Part shown: in pieces, positions 45,246-54,477 of the stretch | Numbering within the stretch: the stretch's first letter is position 1 | How the letters are laid out: each line of letters opens with the position of its first letter | Source: Pseudomonas sp. | GTDB taxonomy: Bacteria > Pseudomonadota > Gammaproteobacteria > Pseudomonadales > Pseudomonadaceae | Reading direction: 5' to 3' | Length of the DNA stretch: 64,000 nucleotides | NCBI GenBank assembly: GCA_007713455.1 | Contig: VMRT01000002.1 | Span: 434,001-498,000 of the forward strand | The notes under the pieces: model-generated | The model's input: the letters and a program-made list of their open reading frames with translations, nothing else | Database searches by the model: none | Told to the model about the DNA's origin: nothing | Made by a program: the position numbers and the translations under genes

Positions 45246-47600
45246 ATGACCAAGCACCACCAGAAGCCGGCGTCGTTCCTCGAGCGCCTGATCTTCAACA
45301 ACCGGCCGGCAGTCGTCGTACTCTGCCTGCTGATCAGCGCATTTCTCTTCTATCAGGCGGCCCAGGTTCGGCCGCAGACCAGCTTCGAGAAGATGATTCC
45401 GCTGGGGCATCCGTATATCCAGAAGATGCTCGAGCACCAGAATGATCTGGCCAACCTCGGCAACACGGTGCGGATCTCCGTGGCAGCAAAAGATGGTGAC
45501 ATCTTCGCCAAGGACTACATGGAAACGCTGCGGCAGATTCATGACGAAGTGTTCTATATCCAAGGTGTCGATCGCTCCAACATGAAGTCGCTTTGGAGTC
45601 CCAGCGTTCGCTGGACCGAGGTGACAGAGCAAGGCTTCGCCGGCGGTGAGGTCATTCCGCAGACCTATGACGGGTCGCCGGAAAGTCTCGATGACCTTCG
45701 CAGCAACATTCTCAAGTCCGGTCAGGTCGGGCGTCTGGTCGCCAATGACTTCAAGTCCAGCATCATCGACGTGCCGCTGATGGAGTCCTACTCGGATCCG
45801 GAAGATCGCAGCAAGCAGATCAAGCTGGACTACCAGAAGTTCTCCCACGAGCTGGAAGAGAAGATTCGCGACAAGTACGAGACGCAGAACCCGAATGTGG
45901 AGATTCACATCATCGGCTTCGCCAAGAAGGTCGGTGACCTGATCGACGGGCTGGTCGGTGTGGCGTTGTTCTTCATCGTCGCCATCGGCATCACCTTCGT
46001 CCTGCTGCTGTGGTTCACCCGTTGCCTGAAGAGCACCATCGCGGTGTTGATCACCACGCTGATCGCCGTGACCTGGCAGCTCGGCCTGTTGCACACCCTG
46101 GGCTTCGGGCTCGATCCGTACTCGATGCTGGTACCGTTCCTGGTCTTCGCCATCGGTATCTCCCACGGCGTACAGAAGATCAACGGCATCGCCATGGCCT
46201 CCGGCTACACCGAAGACCCGGTGACGGCGGCGCGCATGGCATTCCGTCAGCTGTTCATCCCCGGCATGGTGGCGTTGCTGTCGGATGCGGTGGGTTTCGT
46301 AACCCTGCTGCTGATCGATATCGGCGTGATCCGCGAGCTGGCCATCGGCGCTTCGCTGGGCGTGGCGGTCATCATCCTGACCAACCTGATCCTGCTGCCG
46401 GTGGCGATTTCCTATATGGGCATCAGCCAGCGGGCGATCAAGCAGGCCCGCGAAGAAGCCTCGCGCGATCATCCGTTCTGGCGTGCGCTGTCGAATTTCG
46501 CCAGCCCGAAGGTGGCACCGATCTCCATCACTATCGCCGTGGTCGCGCTGGCGGGTGGCCTCTGGTACGGCCAGAACCTGAAGATCGGCGACCTTGATCA
46601 GGGCGCGCCGGAGCTGCATCCGGATTCGCGCTACAACCTGGACAACGACTTCGTCATCCGCAACTACTCGACCAGTTCCGACGTGCTGGTAGTGATGGTC
46701 AAGACCGCGCCGGAAGGCTGTTCGCACTACGACACGCTCGCCGCCATGGACGAGCTGATGTGGAAGATGCAGAACACCGAGGGCGTGCAGTCGGCGGTGT
46801 CGATGGTGTCGGTGGCGCGCCAGGGCATCAAGGGCATGAACGAGGGCAGCCTGAAATGGGAAACGCTTTCGCGTAACCAGCATGTGCTGAACAACTCCAT
46901 CGCCCGTGCCGAAGGTATGTACAACAGCGACTGCTCGCTGGCACCGGTACTGGTGTTCCTCAACGACCATAAGGCCGAGACGCTGGAACACGTCGTCGCC
47001 GCGGCGAAGGATTTTGCCGAGGAGAACAACCGCGAAGGTCTGGAGTTCGTGCTGGCGGCAGGTAACGCCGGTATCGAAGCGGCCACCAATGAGGTCATCG
47101 CGGCGTCGGAAACCACCATGCTGATCGCCGTCTACCTGGCTGTGAGCATCATGTGCCTGCTGACGTTCCGTTCGCTGGCGGCCACGCTCTGCGTGATCCT
47201 GCCGCTGGTGCTGACATCGATCCTCGGTAACGCGCTGATGGCCTTCATGGGCATCGGGGTGAAGGTGGCGACGCTGCCGGTGATCGCACTGGGCGTGGGT
47301 ATCGGTGTGGACTACGGCATCTACATCTACAGCCGTCTGGAGTCGTTCCTGCGCCAGGGCATGACCCTGCAGGAAGCCTACTACCAGACCCTGAAGTCCA
47401 CCGGCAAGGCGGTGATCTTCACCGGCGTCTGCCTGGCGATTGGTGTGGTGACCTGGGTGTTCTCGGCGATCAAGTTCCAGGCCGACATGGGTCTGATGCT
47501 GACCTTCATGTTCCTCTGGAACATGGTCGGCGCGATCTGGCTGCTGCCGGCCCTGGCTCGCTTCCTGATCAAACCGGAGAAGCTGCGTCAGAAAGCGTGA
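45246..47600 (+). CDS. MMPL/RND-superfamily exporter
   Basis: 784 residues with two repeats, each one membrane helix, a large periplasmic domain and about five more helices: helix near 20-38, group about 240-400, then about 430-450 and 625-775. Conserved cores are VPFLVFAIGISHGVQKINGI and LPVIALGVGIGVDYGIYIYS (the D-Y pair expected for proton relay). Relatives export hydrophobic or lipid-like compounds. It lies 16 bases after the YCF48-like gene. The DUF1302 and DUF1329 outer-envelope partners that commonly complete this operon are absent. Confidence 0.88.
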   Translation: MTKHHQKPASFLERLIFNNRPAVVVLCLLISAFLFYQAAQVRPQTSFEKMIPLGHPYIQKMLEHQNDLANLGNTVRISVAAKDGDIFAKDYMETLRQIHDEVFYIQGVDRSNMKSLWSPSVRWTEVTEQGFAGGEVIPQTYDGSPESLDDLRSNILKSGQVGRLVANDFKSSIIDVPLMESYSDPEDRSKQIKLDYQKFSHELEEKIRDKYETQNPNVEIHIIGFAKKVGDLIDGLVGVALFFIVAIGITFVLLLWFTRCLKSTIAVLITTLIAVTWQLGLLHTLGFGLDPYSMLVPFLVFAIGISHGVQKINGIAMASGYTEDPVTAARMAFRQLFIPGMVALLSDAVGFVTLLLIDIGVIRELAIGASLGVAVIILTNLILLPVAISYMGISQRAIKQAREEASRDHPFWRALSNFASPKVAPISITIAVVALAGGLWYGQNLKIGDLDQGAPELHPDSRYNLDNDFVIRNYSTSSDVLVVMVKTAPEGCSHYDTLAAMDELMWKMQNTEGVQSAVSMVSVARQGIKGMNEGSLKWETLSRNQHVLNNSIARAEGMYNSDCSLAPVLVFLNDHKAETLEHVVAAAKDFAEENNREGLEFVLAAGNAGIEAATNEVIAASETTMLIAVYLAVSIMCLLTFRSLAATLCVILPLVLTSILGNALMAFMGIGVKVATLPVIALGVGIGVDYGIYIYSRLESFLRQGMTLQEAYYQTLKSTGKAVIFTGVCLAIGVVTWVFSAIKFQADMGLMLTFMFLWNMVGAIWLLPALARFLIKPEKLRQKA

Positions 47601-47616
47601 TGATCACGCAGTAACG

Positions 47617-47647
47617 AAAACCGCGACCCTGGGGTCGCGGTTTTTTT
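47617..47647 (+). terminator. Intrinsic terminator after the RND exporter (probably bidirectional)
   Basis: AAAACCGCGACC-CTGG-GGTCGCGGTTTTTTT. The A-run on the left and T-run on the right allow it to work for both the RND gene and the convergent nirB-cobA operon, whose last stop codon is at 47678. Confidence 0.9.
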
Positions 47648-47677
47648 ATGGGTGTTTGGTACGGCGGTCAGCTACGG

Positions 47678-48415
47678 TCAGGCGCTCTGGCTTACCGCCT
47701 GGAATGCAGCCTGCGCGGCCACTTCGCCGATCACCAGGATCGCCGGGCTCTTCAGCTTGAAGGCCAAGGCATCGCGGCACATGCCGGCGAGGCTCGAACG
47801 GCATTCGCGCTGCTGCGGCAGAGAGGCGCTCTCGATCATCGCCACTGGTGTACCGGCGGAAAGTCCGCCCTCCAACAGCCCGGCCTGCACCTGTTCCAGC
47901 TTGCTCACACCCATGTACACCACCAGCGTGGTGCCGCTTTTTGCCAGCGCCTGCCATTCCGGGCTGCTGTCATCGAGCGTGTGCGCCGTGACCAGGGTGA
48001 CGCCGCGGGCGACGCCGCGTTGGGTCAGCGAGATGCCGCATTGCGTGGCACCGGCCAGGCCGGCGGTGATGCCGTTGACCAGCTCGACCTCGATGCCGCG
48101 CGCCGACAGCCATTCGGCTTCTTCGCCACCGCGACCGAAGATGCACGGATCGCCACCCTTGAGGCGTACCACGCACTTGCCCTGGCGGGCGTAACGCAGC
48201 ATCAGGCGGTGGATGAAGGCTTGCGGCGTGGAGCGGCAGCCGCCGCGCTTGCCCACCGGGATGATGCGTGCGTTGGGGCAATGTTCGAGCACGGCGGGGT
48301 TGACCAGGTCATCGACCATCACCACCTGCGCGTCGCCCAGCGCTCGTACGGCCTTGAGGGTCAGCAGTTCCGGGTCGCCGGGGCCGGCGCCTACCAGCCA
48401 GACTTTTGCGCTCAT
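47678..48415 (-). CDS. cobA: Uroporphyrinogen-III C-methyltransferase
   Basis: 245 residues; methylates uroporphyrinogen III twice to precorrin-2, the first step to siroheme, the cofactor of NirB. Motifs: KVWLVGAGPGDPELLTLKAV, VMVDDLVNPAVLEHC, RLKGGDPCIFGRGGEEAEWL and VTAHTLDDS. It lacks the CysG dehydrogenase/chelatase half, so it is the single-domain SUMT. Last gene of the nirB-nirD-nasC-cobA operon, 25 bases after nasC. Confidence 0.93.
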   Translation of the reverse strand: MSAKVWLVGAGPGDPELLTLKAVRALGDAQVVMVDDLVNPAVLEHCPNARIIPVGKRGGCRSTPQAFIHRLMLRYARQGKCVVRLKGGDPCIFGRGGEEAEWLSARGIEVELVNGITAGLAGATQCGISLTQRGVARGVTLVTAHTLDDSSPEWQALAKSGTTLVVYMGVSKLEQVQAGLLEGGLSAGTPVAMIESASLPQQRECRSSLAGMCRDALAFKLKSPAILVIGEVAAQAAFQAVSQSA

Positions 48416-48440
48416 GGGGAAATCCTCGTCTTGGTTGGTA

Positions 48441-51146
48441 TCAGGAAAGTGCGCGTTCCGGCTGGCTGGCCAGCAGACGCTTGATTTCGGGCACGCAGGA
48501 GCCACAACTGGTGCCGCAACCGAGTTCCTGCTTGAGGCCAGTCAGATCGAGACCGCGCTCGATGCCTGCACGGACCTTGCTCTGGCTGACGTTCATGCAA
48601 TTGCACAGGGTGCGGTCGGTATTGATCGCCGCGCCGCCAGGCGGCGCGCTGAGGGGCGCCAGTAGCCAGCGACGCAGTTCGGCATCGGCACTGCCGCTTT
48701 CCCAGAGGCCGCGCAGCCACTGCCGGGCGGCGGTCTCGCCGGCCAGGCGCAACGCGACAATACGGCCTTCCGCGATGCGTACGCGCTTGCCGACTGCACG
48801 ACGCGGGTCGTCATATGCCAGCACCGGGCCTTCGTCGAGGCCGAGCAGGCGGTCGATGGCGTCGAGCTCGGCGGCTGTCGGCGCCGCGTCCCGCGCGGCG
48901 CGGATCAGCAATGCCGAACGCTCACGCCCGCCGAGGCTGAAACTGGCGTAGTCGAAGGCTTCGAACAATGGCCGCAGCGCCTCGAAGCGTCGCTGCACAT
49001 CTCCCTCGACCAGCGCGAAGAACTGCCAGGGCAATTCGGCTTGTTCGACTTCGATGCCGGCGTGCTTGAGTTCCGGCTGTTTCGACAGCGGATCGACGCT
49101 GGCCAGGGTCAGTACGTTGCTGCCCAGCCCCTTGAGAAAGCGATCGCCCCAGTGCATCGGCAGGAAGGTCTGGCCGGCACGCAGGCTGTCATCTTTCTGC
49201 ACCGGGAGGATCAGGCTGCCGCGACGGCTTTTCACCGTCACCAGCTGGCCGTCCAGCAGACGCCGGCGGCGCATGTCATCAGCGTTCATTCCGAGCAACG
49301 CTTCTTCGACATGGCCGAACAGCCGCGCCGCGGTGCCAGTGCGGCTCATGCCGTGCCACTGGTCGCGCAGCCGGCCGGTATTGAGCGTAAGCGGATAGCG
49401 CGCCTCGCGCTTTTCCTTCGGCGCCTGGTAGTGCTCGGCGATGAAACGGGCGCGGCCATTGGCGGTGGGGAACAGGCCATCGGCATACAGCCGCGCGGTG
49501 CCCTGTTCGCTGCCCGGCGGGAACGGCCATTGCTGCGGACCGAGCGCATCAAGTACTGCGTAGCTCAGGCCGCTGTAATCCAGATCGCGAGCGGCGGTGA
49601 GCGGCTTGTACTCGTCGAACAGCGCTTCGGCATTCTCGAAAGTGAACAGGCTCGGCTGGCCGGGGCGCAGGTGACGTTCCAGGCGTCGGGCGAAATCGCA
49701 GGTGATCGCCCAGTCCGCACGGGCTTCGCCTGGGGCCGGCACGGCGCGGCGCACGTGGCTGATACGACGCTCGGAGTTGGTCACGGTGCCTTCCTTCTCG
49801 CCCCAGCTCGCGGCCGGCAGCAGAAGGTCGGCGTGGCGGCAGGTTTCGGTCGTGAAGAAGGCTTCCTGCACCACGACGAAGGGGCAGGCGGCCAGGGCCT
49901 CATGGACTTTCTGCTGGTCCGGCAGCGACTGAGCAGGGTTGGTGCAGGCGATCCACAGCGCCTTGATCTTGCCGGCGCGCACGGCCTCGAATAGCTCGAC
50001 GGCGGACAGTCCAGGCTGTTTGGGCAGCTGCTCGACACCCCAATAGTGCGCCACTTCTGCGCGGTGTTCGGCATTGGTTGCGTCGCGGTGGCCGGGTAGC
50101 AGGTTGGACAGGCTGCCGGTTTCGCGTCCGCCCATGGCGTTCGGTTGGCCGGTCAGCGAGAAGGGCCCGGCGCCCGGCTTGCCGATCTGTCCGGTGGCCA
50201 GGTGCAGATTGATCAGCGCACTGTTCTTGGCGCTGCCGGCGGTGGACTGATTCAGCCCCATGCACCACAGGGAGAGAAAAGCTGGAGCGCTTCCAATCAG
50301 CCGTGCACAGGTTTGCAGATCATCTACAGAGATGCCGCAGAGGTCGGCGACCATTGCCGGGGTGTAGTCGCGCACCAGGCTTTTCAGCGCATCGAAGCCT
50401 TCGGTATGGGCATCGATGAAGCGGCGGTCGATCCAGCCTTCCCACATGAGGATATGCAGCAGGCCGTGGAACAGCGCGACATCGGTGCCCGGCAGGATCG
50501 GCAGGTGCAGGTCGGCCAGCTCGCTGGTGTCGGTGCGCCGCGGGTCGACGACGATGATGGTCATCTCCGGTCGCTTCGCCTTGGCTTCCTCCAGACGGCG
50601 GAACAGCACCGGATGCGCATAGGCCATGTTGCTGCCGGCGATCAGCAGGCAGTCGGCCTGCTCGATGTCCTCGTAGGAGCAGGGTGGGGCGTCGGCGCCC
50701 AGGCTGCGCTTGTAGCCGACCCCTGCCGAGGACATGCACAGCCGCGAGTTGGAATCCAGGTTGTTGGTGCCGACCAGGGCGCGGGCCAGTTTGTTGAAGG
50801 CGTAGTAGTCCTCGGTCAGCAGCTGGCCGGAGACATAGAAGGCGACGCTGTCCGGCCCGTGTTCGCGGATGGTCTCGGCGAACACGTTAGCGGCATGCTC
50901 CAGGGCGCTGTCCCAGTCGGTACGGCCGCGGGCCAGGCCCTTACCCAGGCGCAGCTCGGGATAGAGGGCGCGGGCGTCGAGGTCGCCGGTGAGGTGCAGG
51001 GTCGAACCCTTGCTGCACAGCTTGCCGAAGTTGGCCGGATGGCTGGAGTCGCCAGCCACGTCGAGGATGCGCTCGCCGTCGTGCTCGATCAGCACGCCAC
51101 AGCCGACACCGCAGTAGCAGCAGGTCGAGGCGGTTGTCATACGCAT
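48441..51146 (-). CDS. nasC: Assimilatory nitrate reductase catalytic subunit
   Basis: 901-residue cytoplasmic molybdoenzyme reducing nitrate to nitrite. N-terminal 4Fe-4S motif STCCYCGVGCGVLIEHDGE with a fourth Cys at FGKLCSKGST; molybdopterin dinucleotide domains (about 60-740), for example CMSSAGVGYKRSLGADAPP and SLWCMGLNQSTAGSAKNSAL; and a C-terminal BFD-like 2Fe-2S domain with LCNCMNVSQ and CGTSCGSCVPEI. This composition is that of NasA/NasC reductases. Start at 51146 with GGAG eight bases upstream. Also called nasA in other bacteria. Confidence 0.93.
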   Translation of the reverse strand: MRMTTASTCCYCGVGCGVLIEHDGERILDVAGDSSHPANFGKLCSKGSTLHLTGDLDARALYPELRLGKGLARGRTDWDSALEHAANVFAETIREHGPDSVAFYVSGQLLTEDYYAFNKLARALVGTNNLDSNSRLCMSSAGVGYKRSLGADAPPCSYEDIEQADCLLIAGSNMAYAHPVLFRRLEEAKAKRPEMTIIVVDPRRTDTSELADLHLPILPGTDVALFHGLLHILMWEGWIDRRFIDAHTEGFDALKSLVRDYTPAMVADLCGISVDDLQTCARLIGSAPAFLSLWCMGLNQSTAGSAKNSALINLHLATGQIGKPGAGPFSLTGQPNAMGGRETGSLSNLLPGHRDATNAEHRAEVAHYWGVEQLPKQPGLSAVELFEAVRAGKIKALWIACTNPAQSLPDQQKVHEALAACPFVVVQEAFFTTETCRHADLLLPAASWGEKEGTVTNSERRISHVRRAVPAPGEARADWAITCDFARRLERHLRPGQPSLFTFENAEALFDEYKPLTAARDLDYSGLSYAVLDALGPQQWPFPPGSEQGTARLYADGLFPTANGRARFIAEHYQAPKEKREARYPLTLNTGRLRDQWHGMSRTGTAARLFGHVEEALLGMNADDMRRRRLLDGQLVTVKSRRGSLILPVQKDDSLRAGQTFLPMHWGDRFLKGLGSNVLTLASVDPLSKQPELKHAGIEVEQAELPWQFFALVEGDVQRRFEALRPLFEAFDYASFSLGGRERSALLIRAARDAAPTAAELDAIDRLLGLDEGPVLAYDDPRRAVGKRVRIAEGRIVALRLAGETAARQWLRGLWESGSADAELRRWLLAPLSAPPGGAAINTDRTLCNCMNVSQSKVRAGIERGLDLTGLKQELGCGTSCGSCVPEIKRLLASQPERALS

Positions 51147-51189
51147 GGCGTCGTCTCCTGGGAAAAGGTGCTGGTCAACTGCGGTGTGT

Positions 51190-51519
51190 TCAGGCCGCGC
51201 ATTCCTTGCGCTGGTTAAGCGAAAGCTGCACGCGACCATTCTCGACGCGCGCCTCGTGGCGGTGGGCGCAGCCGACGTCGGGCGCTAGTGCTTCGCCGCT
51301 TTGCAGATCGATCTGCCAGTTGTGTAGCGGGCAGGCGACCTGCTTGCCGTAGACAATCCCTTGCGACAGCGGGCCGCCCTTGTGTGGGCAGCGGTCGTCG
51401 AGGGCAAAGACCTGATCGTCCGAGGTGCGGAATATTGCGATGTCGCCCTTGGGGCCAGCGATGATGCGCGAGCCGAGCGGGTTGATCTCATCCAGTGCGC
51501 AGATATCGAGCCAGTTCAT
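51190..51519 (-). CDS. nirD: Nitrite reductase (NADH) small subunit
   Basis: 109-residue Rieske-type protein with CPHKGGPLSQG and CPLHNWQIDL, both Cys-x-His pairs of the 2Fe-2S site present. It works with NirB in reducing nitrite to ammonium in the cytoplasm. Located 24 bases after nirB and 43 before nasC. Confidence 0.94.
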   Translation of the reverse strand: MNWLDICALDEINPLGSRIIAGPKGDIAIFRTSDDQVFALDDRCPHKGGPLSQGIVYGKQVACPLHNWQIDLQSGEALAPDVGCAHRHEARVENGRVQLSLNQRKECAA

Positions 51520-51543
51520 GCGGTGTCCCTCCAGATCAGGTTC

Positions 51544-53994
51544 TCAGGCGTTTTCCAGCTGCTTGACGGCGATGCGGTCGAATTCCTTCTTCAGCTGCGG
51601 CTTGGAAAGTTGCTCCTGCCACGGGTCCTGCTCGAAGGAGAGCGAGAACAACAGCCGCTGATGCAGCGCCTTGCGTCGCTCGGCGTCGTCCAGCACGGCC
51701 TTCTTGATGTGATCCATGCCGACGCGCTGCATGTAGTGCACGGTGCGCTCGAGGTAGAAGGCTTCCTCGCGGTAGAGCTGGAGGAACGCCAGGCTGTATT
51801 CCATGACCTCCTCGGCGCTCTTCACCTTGACAAAGAACTCGCCGGCCTCGGTCTTGATGCCGCCGTTGCCGCCGATGTACAGCTCCCAGCCGGAGTCCAC
51901 ACCGATGATGCCGACGTCCTTGATGCCGGATTCGGCGCAGTTGCGCGGGCAGCCGGAAACGGCCAGCTTGACCTTGTGCGGCGACCACATGTTGAACAGC
52001 GCGTGTTCCAGGTCGATGCCCATCTGCGTGCTGTTCTGCGTACCGAAGCGGCAGAACTCGCTGCCGACACAGGTCTTCACGGTACGGATGGATTTGCCGT
52101 AGGCGTGGCCGGAAGGCATATCCAGGTCTTTCCAGACACCCGGCAGGTCTTCCTTCCTGATGCCCAGCAGGTCGATGCGCTGGCCACCGGTGACCTTGAC
52201 CATCGGTACCTGATACTTGTCGGCCACATCGGCGATGCGCCGCAGCTCGGCGGCATTGGTAACGCCGCCCCACATCCGCGGGATGACCGAGTAGGTGCCG
52301 TCCTTCTGGATGTTGGCGTGGGCGCGCTCGTTGATGAAGCGAGATTGTGGGTCGTCCTTGGCTTCGCCCGGCCAGGTGGAGATCAGGTAGTAGTTCAGCG
52401 CCGGCCGGCAGGTGGCGCAGCCGTTCGGCGTGCGCCATTCCATGAAGGCCATGGCCGCCGGAATGCTGGTCAGGTGGTGCTCGCGAATGGCCTTGCGTAC
52501 CTGGCCGTGGTTAAGGTCGCTGCAGCCGCAGATGGCCTTCTCGCTCTTCGGCTTGACGTCGGCGGCGCCGCCCACGGTGTTGATCAGAATCTGTTCGACC
52601 AGCCCGGCACAGGAGCCGCAGGAACTCGCGGCCTTGGTGTGCTTTTTCACCTCGTCCACCGAGAACAGCCCGTGTTCCTGAATCGCCTTGACGATGGTGC
52701 CCTTGCACACACCATTGCAGCCGCACACTTCCATATCGTCGGGCATGGACATGGCCTTGCTCTGGCCTTGGTGGCCAGCGTCGCCGATGGCGCCTTCGCC
52801 GAACATCAAATGGTCGCGTATCTGGCCCACGTTCTGGCCCTCGCGTACCTGGCGGAAGTACCAGCCGCCGTCGGCGGTGTCGCCGTACAGGCAGGCGCCG
52901 ACCAGCACGTCGTCCTTGATCACCAGTTTCTTGTATACGCCGCCGATGGGGTCGGAGAGGGTGATGGTCTCGGTGCCGTCGCCGCCGATGAAATCGCCGG
53001 CCGAGAACAGGTCGATGCCGGTGACCTTTAGCTTGGTCGAGGTCACCGAGCCGAGATAGCGGGAAAAGCCGAGCATGGCCAGGTGGTTGGCGCAGACCTT
53101 GGCCTGTTCGAACAGCGGTGCGACCAGGCCATAGGCGGTGCCGCGATGGTTGGCGCATTCGCCGACGGCGTAGATGCGCGGGTCGTAGGTCTGCAGGGTG
53201 TCGTTGACCAGAATGCCGCGATTGCACGGGATACCGGCCTGTTCGGCCAGTTCGCTGTTGGGGCGGATGCCCGCGGCCATCACCACCAGGTCGGCGGGGA
53301 TCACCTCGCCGTCCTTGAACTTGACCGCGCAGACCCGGCCTTCGCCGTTGTCGAGCAGTTCGGCGGTGTGCTTGGGCAGGAGAAACTTCAGGCCACGGCT
53401 TTCCAGCGCGCTCTGCAGCAGGGTGCCGGCGGTCTTGTCGAGCTGGCGTTCCATCAGCCAGTCACCGATATGCACCACGGTGACGTCCATGCCGCGCAGC
53501 TTGAGGCCGTTGGCCGCTTCCAGGCCGAGCAGGCCGCCACCGATGACCACCGCGTGTTTGTGGGTCTTGGCGGTTTCCATCATCACCTGGGTGTCGGCGA
53601 TGTCGCGGTAGCCGATTACGCCCTGCAGGTCCTTGCCGGGAATCGGCAGGATGAACGGGTTGGAGCCGGTAGCGATGAGCAGGCGGTCGTACTCGGCCTC
53701 GCTGCCATCATCGGCGATGACCCGGCGACGGGCGCGGTCGATCTTCACCACCTTGCGGTTGAGCTTGAGGTGGATATCGTTCTCGGCGTACCAGTTCAGG
53801 TCGTTGAGCACGATCTCTTCGAACTGCTGTTCGCCGGCCAACACCGGGGAGAGCAGGATGCGGTTGTAGTTGGGATGCGGCTCGGCACCGAACACCGTGA
53901 TGTCGTAGAGCTCGTTGGTGAGCTTGAGCAGTTCCTCAAGGGTCCGCACGCCGGCCATGCCGTTGCCGATCATTACCAGTTTGAGTTTCTTCAT
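51544..53994 (-). CDS. nirB: Nitrite reductase (NADH) large subunit
   Basis: 816-residue siroheme enzyme. N-terminal FAD/NAD domain (KLVMIGNGMAGVRTLEELL, LIATGSNPF, VVIGGGLLGLEAANGL), BFD-like 2Fe-2S domain(s) with CGCNGVCKGTIVKAI and SSCGSCAGLVEQIL, a second CGCSDLNHGQVRKAI, and the siroheme/4Fe-4S domain with CVGSEFCRFG and SGCPRNCAES. First gene of the operon, preceded by an attenuated leader and a sigma-54 promoter. Start at the ATG at 53994; an upstream in-frame start would lie past the leader terminator and lengthen a non-family N-terminus. Confidence 0.95.
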   Translation of the reverse strand: MKKLKLVMIGNGMAGVRTLEELLKLTNELYDITVFGAEPHPNYNRILLSPVLAGEQQFEEIVLNDLNWYAENDIHLKLNRKVVKIDRARRRVIADDGSEAEYDRLLIATGSNPFILPIPGKDLQGVIGYRDIADTQVMMETAKTHKHAVVIGGGLLGLEAANGLKLRGMDVTVVHIGDWLMERQLDKTAGTLLQSALESRGLKFLLPKHTAELLDNGEGRVCAVKFKDGEVIPADLVVMAAGIRPNSELAEQAGIPCNRGILVNDTLQTYDPRIYAVGECANHRGTAYGLVAPLFEQAKVCANHLAMLGFSRYLGSVTSTKLKVTGIDLFSAGDFIGGDGTETITLSDPIGGVYKKLVIKDDVLVGACLYGDTADGGWYFRQVREGQNVGQIRDHLMFGEGAIGDAGHQGQSKAMSMPDDMEVCGCNGVCKGTIVKAIQEHGLFSVDEVKKHTKAASSCGSCAGLVEQILINTVGGAADVKPKSEKAICGCSDLNHGQVRKAIREHHLTSIPAAMAFMEWRTPNGCATCRPALNYYLISTWPGEAKDDPQSRFINERAHANIQKDGTYSVIPRMWGGVTNAAELRRIADVADKYQVPMVKVTGGQRIDLLGIRKEDLPGVWKDLDMPSGHAYGKSIRTVKTCVGSEFCRFGTQNSTQMGIDLEHALFNMWSPHKVKLAVSGCPRNCAESGIKDVGIIGVDSGWELYIGGNGGIKTEAGEFFVKVKSAEEVMEYSLAFLQLYREEAFYLERTVHYMQRVGMDHIKKAVLDDAERRKALHQRLLFSLSFEQDPWQEQLSKPQLKKEFDRIAVKQLENA

Positions 53995-54044
53995 GCCCGT
54001 TCTCCGTGCCAGCTGCCGTCCGGCCTGCTCGAAATTTTTCAACA

Positions 54045-54086
54045 ACAAAAAAGGCGTCCCACCGGTTACCCAGTGAGGACGCCTTT
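54045..54086 (-). terminator. Leader terminator upstream of nirB
   Basis: On the minus strand GGCGTCC ... GGACGCC with an inner pairing (CAC/GTG around GGGTAACC), followed by TTTTTTG. It ends about 50 bases before nirB, so unchecked transcription would stop before the operon. Its 5' arm overlaps the second ANTAR-type hairpin. Confidence 0.9.
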
Positions 54087-54108
54087 GTCCGTGTCCCGCT
54101 CAGTCGGG
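54077..54108 (-). promoter_or_regulatory. ANTAR-type tandem hairpins in the nirB leader (NasT target)
   Basis: Minus-strand hairpin 1 is CCCG[ACTGAG]CGGG (54095-54108); after four bases hairpin 2 is GGAC[AAAGGC]GTCC (54077-54090). Both have six-base loops with A at position 1 and G at position 4, the known ANTAR recognition pattern. The 3' side of hairpin 2 is part of the terminator's 5' arm, so the two structures exclude each other. A third A1/G4 hairpin, CTC[AACGTG]GAG, lies just upstream (54119-54130). The remaining bases of the 483-base gap (54181-54477) hold a putative NtrC site and no gene. Confidence 0.8.
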
Positions 54109-54164
54109 AAACCTGCCGCTCCACGTTGAGGGTCAGGTCGTAATGATTCTTCGAGGTTCTGCTT

Positions 54165-54180
54165 TGCAGAGGCTGTGCCA
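54165..54180 (-). promoter_or_regulatory. Sigma-54 promoter of nirB-nirD-nasC-cobA
   Basis: Minus-strand TGGCACAGCCTCTGCA matches TGGCAYRNNNNTTGCW with one mismatch, the GG and GC being exactly ten bases apart. The expected start of transcription is near 54154, giving a leader of about 160 bases that contains the hairpins and terminator. Confidence 0.8.
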
Positions 54181-54264
54181 ACTTGCAATGTCCTCGGTTT
54201 TCAAGGGCTTGAGCGCTAGCTATGGAGCAGTCGAGGTCGATCGTTGCACTGATATGCAGCGGCT

Positions 54265-54280
54265 TGCGCCCTGATGGTGC
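54265..54280. promoter_or_regulatory. Putative NtrC-binding site upstream of nirB
   Basis: TGCGCC-CTGA-TGGTGC is one base away from the known NtrC inverted repeat TGCACC-N4-TGGTGC. Its centre is about 118 bases upstream of the inferred sigma-54 start, a usual enhancer distance. Confidence 0.55.
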
Positions 54281-54477
54281 GAATCGCCATAGAAGCGACT
54301 CTAAAAACGCCGTTGACAGGCTGCGGCCAGCTTTCTAAAGTTTCGCCCATGCGCCGATTTAGTCAGCTACTTGCGGGGCGCCTGGAGCCGATGGCTTCGA
54401 AATACCGCTAAAGCGCTGGTTCCGGTGTCGCCTCCCACCGCTGCCCAGCGGAATCCTCGAGGCGGAAGTTGAAATCG

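Noticed and set aside
45135-46991. 618-codon open frame antisense to the RND exporter
   Set aside because: His/Gln/Arg-rich translation with no domain; the sense frame encodes a clear MMPL protein.
51361-53031. 556-codon open frame antisense to nirD and nirB
   Set aside because: Overlaps strongly conserved siroheme and Rieske motifs on the other strand and shows no motif of its own.
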